64,000 bases of DNA, taken from positions 434,001 through 498,000 of the forward strand of contig JAVYIG010000408.1 of the NCBI GenBank assembly GCA_035222895.1. Reading direction: 5' to 3'. The stretch's first letter is position 1; each line of letters starts with the position of its first letter. This stretch comes from Strongylocentrotus droebachiensis. Lineage: Eukaryota > Echinodermata > Echinoidea > Camarodonta > Strongylocentrotidae. This document shows positions 58,334-64,000 of the stretch, in pieces. Made by a program: the position numbers and the translations under genes. The notes beneath the pieces are model-generated. The model was given only the letters and a program-made list of their open reading frames with translations, ran no database searches and was not told where the DNA came from.

Positions 58334-61300
58334 TTAGGGGGTGTGCCTGTCCTGCCGGGTCGATTGCGTCCTGACCTTGTACATGACCAATGCGAACCAG
58401 GACGCAACGTCCACCCTGGCGACCAGGTACCTCTTGAAGAAGCTGTGCTCCTGTAGGGAGATGGAGTGAAGATGAGTTTAAAGTAGTCACTAGAAGAATC
58501 AAAAGTGTTTTGAATTGATGCAAAATTCATATCATTGCAAAGGGGAAGCCTTACTGATCAAATATAACAACTTCCCTCTTCAAAATATGTTTGAGGCCCG
58601 CAATAATCATCTCCCAAAAACTATTAATTTTGAGATCCAGATTTTCTGCCTTCAGCGGTCCTCCGTAGAGCGCCAAGATTTGTGAAGTCGCATACGAGAC
58701 ACACCTAGCCACAAACTTGCATTTTACACCTTTCCATGATATCTATATGATTTTTCAGCAAATTATTCATGTTTTTAAAGAGAACATCTTTCCATCCATA
58801 ATTTATTTGTCCATAATTATCAGTACTTTAAGTACTTCTGGTGAGAGATTAATTTTGGAGAACACGTTTTATTTTTAATCATTGAAAATTGTAATCACTT
58901 GGTATATAATCATAATAATATGTACTGTTTGTAAGAAGCAATGGTAAAGTCTTATTTAATTTAGGGGGGGGGGGTTAAGTACTAAAATTTGTCTTCTTTC
59001 TTCATTAGTGTTTTCAAGTTCATTTAATTTTGAGATATATCCAAGCTATTGTCCCATACGTCACAAACCACATCTAAGATTTTGCTATACATCTGATGAT
59101 TGTATTACAGTCAAACCTGTCTATAGCAACTGCCCAAGGGAAACACAAAAGGTGGTCTTTGTAGACAGGTTCCTTTAGTACATGTTTCAATGAGAAACCT
59201 TTTTCAAGGGAAACAAAAAATGTGGTCTTTGTAGACAGGTGGTCACTAAAGCAGGTTTGACTGTACTAGAGCTTTTATCATACCAAATATGAAATAAGTT
59301 AAAGAAGGGGGGAGGGGGCTGAAACAAAAAGAGAGCCCCTGATGTTATTTCAATGCTCAAACTTAATATCTCCAAGAACTCTTATCATTTTTTCCTTTTT
59401 TTGGGGGGGAATGAACAAACAAAAGACAAAACAAAACTATAAAAAAAAAAAAAAAAATCTCCTCTTTCCTTTTAGGGGGGATAAGTGATGGCATAACTTT
59501 AATATCTCCACTTGGGGGTTCAAGTATACTTACCATGAGTTGCTTGTATTTAGGTCTTTTATTGTAGTCTTTTGTCAAACTGTAGAAAGAAACAATGGGG
59601 GGGGGGAAGAAGAATGACTTGCATAATGTTATCTATAAAATGATCTCCCTGACAAAACAGGTGTTGAATGCAGTAAAGATCAATATCAACACCTCAATAA
59701 TGACTCACAACATTATTTTCATCCTCAGCCATTTCCTTTGTAACTCCTGCCTTCTTTTTTGTTAATTCTCTTGGTTGTTCATATTTTGGCATATTCATAA
59801 TGATTTCTACAATTGAAATGTACTAATAGTGCTTTAAAGGCTGTACTAGTTCAGCCAGAAGGGATAAGACTACACAGCGAGGTCACTGACAGGTGGCTAT
59901 CTCATTAACTCAGCTCTCAATTAACATAAGAAAAAGAGGATCATGGGGGACCAACAGGCACCGACTAGGAAAGTTTTATTTATAGAGGGAGCAAGTAGCT
60001 ACAAGTAGTACAGTGTGGCTTTAAATAAAAGTGCTCCTATGCCTGCTTTATCTACCTCTCTCTCTCTCTCTCCTCATCTTCCCACTGCCATTATAGGATG
60101 CAGACTACAGTGCCTGTTTTTTCCAACTTCCATTATCCTGGAACCAATTTCATACCTAACCCTAACCCTAACCTTAACCCTAACTCTCAGAACAAGTCCT
60201 ACACTGCCATCTTAGATGAAATAAAGCCTGGAGCAAATGTCACCGGAACACTTGCTAGATCATTTCGATGCCTTCCCTACCAGCATTAAAAATAGATGAA
60301 AGTGGTGAGTGATTCAGCTCTCAAAAAGATATTTTAAAAAAGGTTTGGTGAACTAGGAGCTGCGGTAACAAAATTGCTAAACAGTCACCCCCAGCGCTGA
60401 GAAAAGTATTTATGACGCTGCTCCGTCCCTACGTACAGTTCAACTGAATTATTCATACCCCTTGTGAATTTGATGTTTTTTGGTGTGTTCGGAAGTCAAG
60501 AATGAAAGGTGGACTGGTTCATTTAGGATCTTTGTTGAATACTTTTAGACGTAAGCTTTGAAATGTCACATTCTCAAGAAACATGAATTGGGACAAATCA
60601 ATTTTTCACATACTTAACAAAATTACAACACTTCATAAGGGTATGAATAATTCTGTAGGTATAGACCAGTTCTGGTCATGTCATGGCATTGTGAAAGAAA
60701 TGTTGTGGAATCGATCAGAAAAGGTTGATCATCTAACATATAAGTATTGGTATGTGTACTGCAAGGTTCTGGAATCATCATAATGATAAGAAATTTGGCC
60801 CAGTCTTGGTAAAGTTACAAGCACTGTACACAGAATGATGTATATGGGACTACGCGATATCTATCCAGGCCGGATTAATATGATAATTTACCAATTATAA
60901 CAATTAGTAGGCTGTTTCACGGCAAAATTTGTATCATTACGTGATTGATAATAAGAGCTTCCATTTAATTTTTTGAGAGGGGGGCGTTTCCAAAACTGGT
61001 CTATACCTTTAACTGTATAACTCAAAGATATACTCACCAGCACTGAATGAAAGAGTGAAAGTCCACCGAGAAGCCTCTCTTGAGCGGAAGCCTTGGGGGA
61101 TCCTCTGACAACACTCTGGCTAGTACCTCAAAGTCATTTGTACAATTCTTGTAGGGAAATTCCCCAGTAGCTAATTCCACCTACGAATCAATGATAACAC
61201 AGTTAATGCGTGGAAAATCTGGTATACAGTTACATGAATCACTTTTTTATTAAGTTTACTAAAGATCCAAGGTTTTTGTGGTTTTGAAATAAGCAATTGA

Positions 61301-62995
61301 ATGGTCAATGTGTCGAAAATCTGGTGTACAGTTACATCAATCATTTTTTATTAAGTTTACTAAAGATCCAAGGTTTTTGTGGTCTTCAAATATACAATTG
61401 AAGCAACGATGGATGGGATAAAGTTAAATGCCTCATTTTTTTTTATTAAGTTTACTTTAAAGATCTATTAAATGAACCTTACATGTATTTGTGGTTTGAA
61501 ATACACCACTAAGAATAATTTGAACTTAAGTCTGTCACAGGTTCATTAAATGATAACTGTTAAAAAAAGGATGGATTACACATGAATCACAACAGCAGTT
61601 CACTTTATTGGTGGTGTTTTGTTTTCGTTTTTGTTCATGATTTACCCAGGATTCCTAAGAAAGGTAAACTGGTTCATGGCTTTCTGCTTAGATATTATAA
61701 TGGAGGGGTGGGAGACACTGAAATTAGTCAAGGTGGTGTAAACCCATAAAAGTTTCTTACCATTGAATTCACCCATTAATCTTTATTTAAAACTTTCATA
61801 CTATCCTCTTCTTCATTTTCTTAGAACTTTTCCAGGAAAATTCTAAGAAAAGTATGTAGAGTCAAAGAAATACATCGGTCCTCTATTACTTGGTTCTTTT
61901 AAGGCTCGCAATCTGTACAATGGTCTGCAGTGGCTTACCAGATTATTGCTGTTTGTTCAAAGTTTCAAATATCTGAACACCAATTACAATGTATCATCAT
62001 TGCCATAGCAATAATCTATAGGCTTCTCTAATCATAATATATAATGCAAATGAAATAGTTACCAGTGAAATTCCTAGACTCCAGACATCAGCTCTGACAT
62101 CATAGTCAGGATTATTTGGGTCTGGTGGGTCTATTCGCTCCGGCTGTAAAAGAAAGAGGAACAAAAGAAGTAATACAGAGGAAGCTGTATACAAAGACCG
62201 CTCAGAGAGGTAAGAAAGGTCGTCTTTATAGGCAGGTGGTCTTTAAGTACAGGTTCCTTTAGAACACCTTTCAATGACAAACACTATTCAATGGAAAACA
62301 CAAAATGCGGTCATGACAAACAGGCGGTCATGACAGACAGGTGGCCTTTCTATACAGGTGGTCACTAAAGCATGTTTCTCTATAATACTGAAAGCTGGTT
62401 CTTGTGCAGTGTTCAGGCCTGTCGCACTCAACACTCCTTTTTGGGGGGAGGGGGTGATAAATGAGGACACATCAAAGCAGAGTTTCTTCTAAGAACCCTA
62501 GGTTAATAACCATCAAAACAACAAAGAGTCTGTGTCTCTGCCATCGGCAAACACTCTGTGAAGGGAATAATATCAGCTTTTACAGTAAGGCCGAACAAAA
62601 AAAGATGTTGTATTGCCCTTTGGGACCGACCCAAAAAAATTGAAATTTACGGTCAGCTTTTTTTTAAAGTTTTTTCTTTTACCGTAAAAAAAAAAAAATG
62701 TATTAAATCATTCAAAACTGAGGAATATCAGCCCAAAGAGGGAGTTGAACAAAAAATTAAAAAGATTTCTGACCGACCGGCCCATGTTATGGCACCTAAA
62801 GGGTAATACAAGATCTTTTATTTATTAGGTCTAATGGTGAGGCTTTGCAGGCCTTATGGATACTCACCGCCATGTACGCTGCACATCCAGCACTCCTCGT
62901 CCTAGCCTTGCTGTCGACTAGTCTGCCGCTGATACCAAAGTCACATAGCTTGACCACGCCCTTCTCATCCAAGAGCATGTTTGACGGCTTCACGT
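58334..62995 (-). CDS. MAP2K7: MAP kinase kinase 7 (MKK7), last five coding exons
   Basis: Dual-specificity kinase of the JNK pathway, cytoplasmic and nuclear, which phosphorylates JNK on Thr and Tyr. Exons on the - strand: 62995-62868, 62143-62063, 61180-61038, 59579-59534, 58450-58334 (stop TAA). All have GT-AG junctions and consistent phases (1,0,0,2,0). Encoded blocks: [20 protein letters not shown] (catalytic loop Lys and Asn, then DFG), SGRLVDSKARTRSAGCAAYM (activation loop with the Ser and Thr targets of upstream kinases), APE-type PERIDPPDPNNPDYDVRAD, VWSLGISL, VELATGEFPYKNCTNDFEVL, then LTKDYNKRPKYKQLM and EHSFFKRY...VDVASWF. SKARTRSAGC, PDYDVRADVW and VDVASWF point to MKK7 rather than MKK4. 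The N-lobe, the docking region and the HR of the HRD motif lie upstream, beyond the window. The C-terminus after VDVASWF is short (about 20 residues) and diverged. The exon at 62,868 is preceded by a tandem array of its own 5' part. Confidence 0.95.
59108..59263. mobile_element. 156-bp MITE with TA target site
   Basis: CAGTCAAACCTGTCTATAG and GCAGGTTTGACTG are inverted ends flanked by TA on both sides, the Tc1/mariner pattern. Internally GGTGGTCTTTGTAGACAGGT occurs twice. It lies within a MAP2K7 intron/3' region. Confidence 0.88.
59831..60027 (+). repeat. 190-bp dispersed repeat (copy 3)
   Basis: Same family as 53,105-53,302, roughly 90 percent alike by eye: AGGTCACTGACAGGTGGCTA, TCATGGGGGACCAACAGGCA, GAGCAAGTAGCTACAAGTAG. 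It lies in the MAP2K7 intron between 59,580 and 61,037. Confidence 0.85.
60155..60188 (-). repeat. Short interstitial (CCCTAA)n
   Basis: About five CCCTAA/CCTTAA units (TTAGGG on the - strand) in a MAP2K7 intron. A second telomere-like patch after 38,988-39,045. Confidence 0.85.
60446..60653. mobile_element. 208-bp MITE, GAATTATTCATACCC ends
   Basis: GAATTATTCATACCCCTTGTG at the left and TTCATAAGGGTATGAATAATTC at the right are inverted repeats, perfect over the outer 15 bases. Non-coding. Ends three bases before the next MITE starts. Confidence 0.9.
60657..61008. mobile_element. 352-bp MITE, AGGTATAGACCAGTT ends
   Basis: AGGTATAGACCAGTTCTGG and CCAAAACTGGTCTATACCT are inverted ends with one mismatch. 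The left 190 bases match the repeat at 53,900-54,105. It ends about 30 bases from the donor of the MAP2K7 exon 61,180-61,038, so it comes close to the splice site. Confidence 0.9.
62190..62385. mobile_element. Degenerate relative of the 59,108 MITE
   Basis: AAAGACCGCTCAGAGAGG, then GGCAGGTGGTCTTTAAGTAC, GACAGGTGGCCTTTCTATAC and AGGTGGTCACTAAAGCATGT repeat the internal words of the MITE at 59,108-59,263. The ends are worn. Confidence 0.6.
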
Positions 62996-63765
62996 CTGTG
63001 CGGACAAACAGAAAAACAAGCAGCAAAGAAAGGTTAATATGGAATGGGAGAGAAAGAGGATGGCGGAAGGCCATTGATACCAAAGTCACATAGCTTGACC
63101 ACGCCCTTCTCATCCAGGAGCATGTTTGACGGCTTCACGTCTGTGCGGACAAACAGAAAAACAAGCAGCAAAGAAAGGTTAATATGGAATGGGAGAGAAA
63201 GAGGATGGCGGAAGGCCATTGATACCAAAGTCACATAGCTTGACCACGCCCTTCTCATCCAGGAGCATGTTTGACGGCTTCACGTCTGTGCGGACAAACA
63301 GGGAAACAAGCAGCAAAGAAAGGTTAATATGGAATGAGAGAGAGAGAGGATGGTGGAAGGCCGCTGACACCAAAGTCACATAGCTTGACCACGCCCTTCT
63401 CATCCAGGAGCATGTTTGACGGCTTCACGTCTGTGCGGACAAACAGGGAAACAAGCAAGCAAAAATGGGTTAAAATGGAATGGGAGAGAAAGAGGATGGC
63501 GGAAGGCCATTGATACCAAAGTCACACAGCTTGACCACGCCCTTCTCATCCAGGAGCATGTTTGACGGCTTCACGTCTGTGCGGACAAACAAGGAAACAA
63601 GCAAGCAAAAATGGGTTAATATGGAATGAGAGAGAGAGAGGATGGTGGAAGGCCGCTGACACCAAAGTCACATAGCTTGACCACGCCCTTCTCATCCAAG
63701 AGCATGTTTGACGGCTTCACGTCTGTGTGGACAAACAGGGAAACAAGCAAGCAAAGATAGGTTTG
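62931..63765 (-). repeat. Six-unit tandem array of the MAP2K7 catalytic-loop exon start
   Basis: Units of 145-146 bp begin (+ strand, GATACCAAAG or GACACCAAAG) at 62,931, 63,076, 63,221, 63,366, 63,512 and 63,658. Each contains, on the - strand, a pyrimidine tract, a CCGCACAG acceptor and about 65 coding bases for [20 protein letters not shown] plus the next residue. The first unit (62,931) continues into the full exon with its donor at 62,867. The other five stop at the DFG-Ile codon, run into intron sequence without a donor and soon meet a stop (INGLPPSSFSPIPY then stop). Units are nearly identical, with a few changes in the intron part, so the expansion is recent or homogenised. Confidence 0.95.
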
Positions 63766-64000
63766 AAGTTTGAAGTTTGAAGTTTATTTATTCCACATTT
63801 TACATATTGAGATTGAGAGAGGGTGACAAAAGGCAAAGAGTGAGAAGGGATAGCAATAATAAGTAGCGGAAGAGAAAGAAAGATGCAAAGAAATAATTAT
63901 AGGAATAGGACAGAAATACTCGATGCAATTGGAAATAGAGAAAAGTTACAAGCACTGTACACAGAAAGATGTATAAGGGACTATGTGACACTTGCACGAT
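63766..64000. repeat. GTTTGAA tandem and dispersed-repeat fragments
   Basis: GTTTGAAGTTTGAAGTTTGA at 63,762-63,786, then a purine-rich stretch. GTTACAAGCACTGTACACAG near 63,945 matches the repeats at 54,060 and 60,812. Intronic sequence of MAP2K7. Confidence 0.7.

Noticed and set aside
58167..58523. 118-codon open frame on the - strand
   Set aside because: Wrong frame through the last MAP2K7 exon; the correct frame is fixed by splice phase and by the KRY...VDVASWF match and stops at 58,334.
62931..63765. CRISPR-like regular array
   Set aside because: Units are 145 bp of exon plus intron sequence with no short repeat/spacer alternation, in a eukaryotic gene.

Overview
This is a eukaryotic, intron-containing, repeat-rich genomic window, most likely from a deuterostome invertebrate and probably an echinoderm. 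The reasons are a clear MAP2K7/MKK7 kinase gene split by GT-AG introns, TTAGGG-type interstitial repeats, tRNA-derived SINEs, CR1/L2-like, RTE-like and L1/Tx1-like LINEs, and very many inverted-repeat elements. No bacterial features (operons, Shine-Dalgarno sites, CRISPR) are present. The phylum is inferred, not proven. || Layout. Positions 1-9,425 and 15,251-32,095 are two copies of one segmental duplication, both on the + strand. Each holds a split gene for a predicted secreted protein: a signal-peptide exon, a Cys-containing exon, one EGF exon and four exons of an LDL-receptor-type (YWTD) beta-propeller. Exon phases agree from the second coding exon to the stop in both copies. The copies differ by later insertions: an 885-bp foldback element and a 148-bp MITE in copy A only; about 3.3 kb of repeats, an 880-bp insertion and a nested pair of LINEs in copy B only. 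The last two exons differ in protein far more than the surrounding introns do. || 9,425-15,250 (between the copies) holds LINE fragments, a TTACGAG-rich long hairpin and a MITE. 32,100-50,000 is mostly non-genic: SINEs, a LINE split by a foldback MITE, TTAGGG-like repeats, long pyrimidine, purine and GAT microsatellites, and an inverted-repeat element carrying a broken zinc-finger fragment. 50,000-58,300 is AT-rich with few repeats, plus several MITEs and short tandem repeats around 53-57 kb. || 58,334-62,995 on the - strand holds the last five coding exons of a MAP2K7 orthologue, from the catalytic-loop Asp to the stop; upstream exons lie beyond the window. The intron just upstream carries a six-unit array of about 145 bp. 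Each unit copies the 3' splice site and the first ~65 bases of the kinase exon (catalytic loop to DFG), so five extra decoy acceptors precede the real one. || The items most worth follow-up are this decoy-exon array, the duplicated secreted EGF/propeller gene with hypervariable 3' exons, and the set of foldback elements each built from one short degenerate motif.
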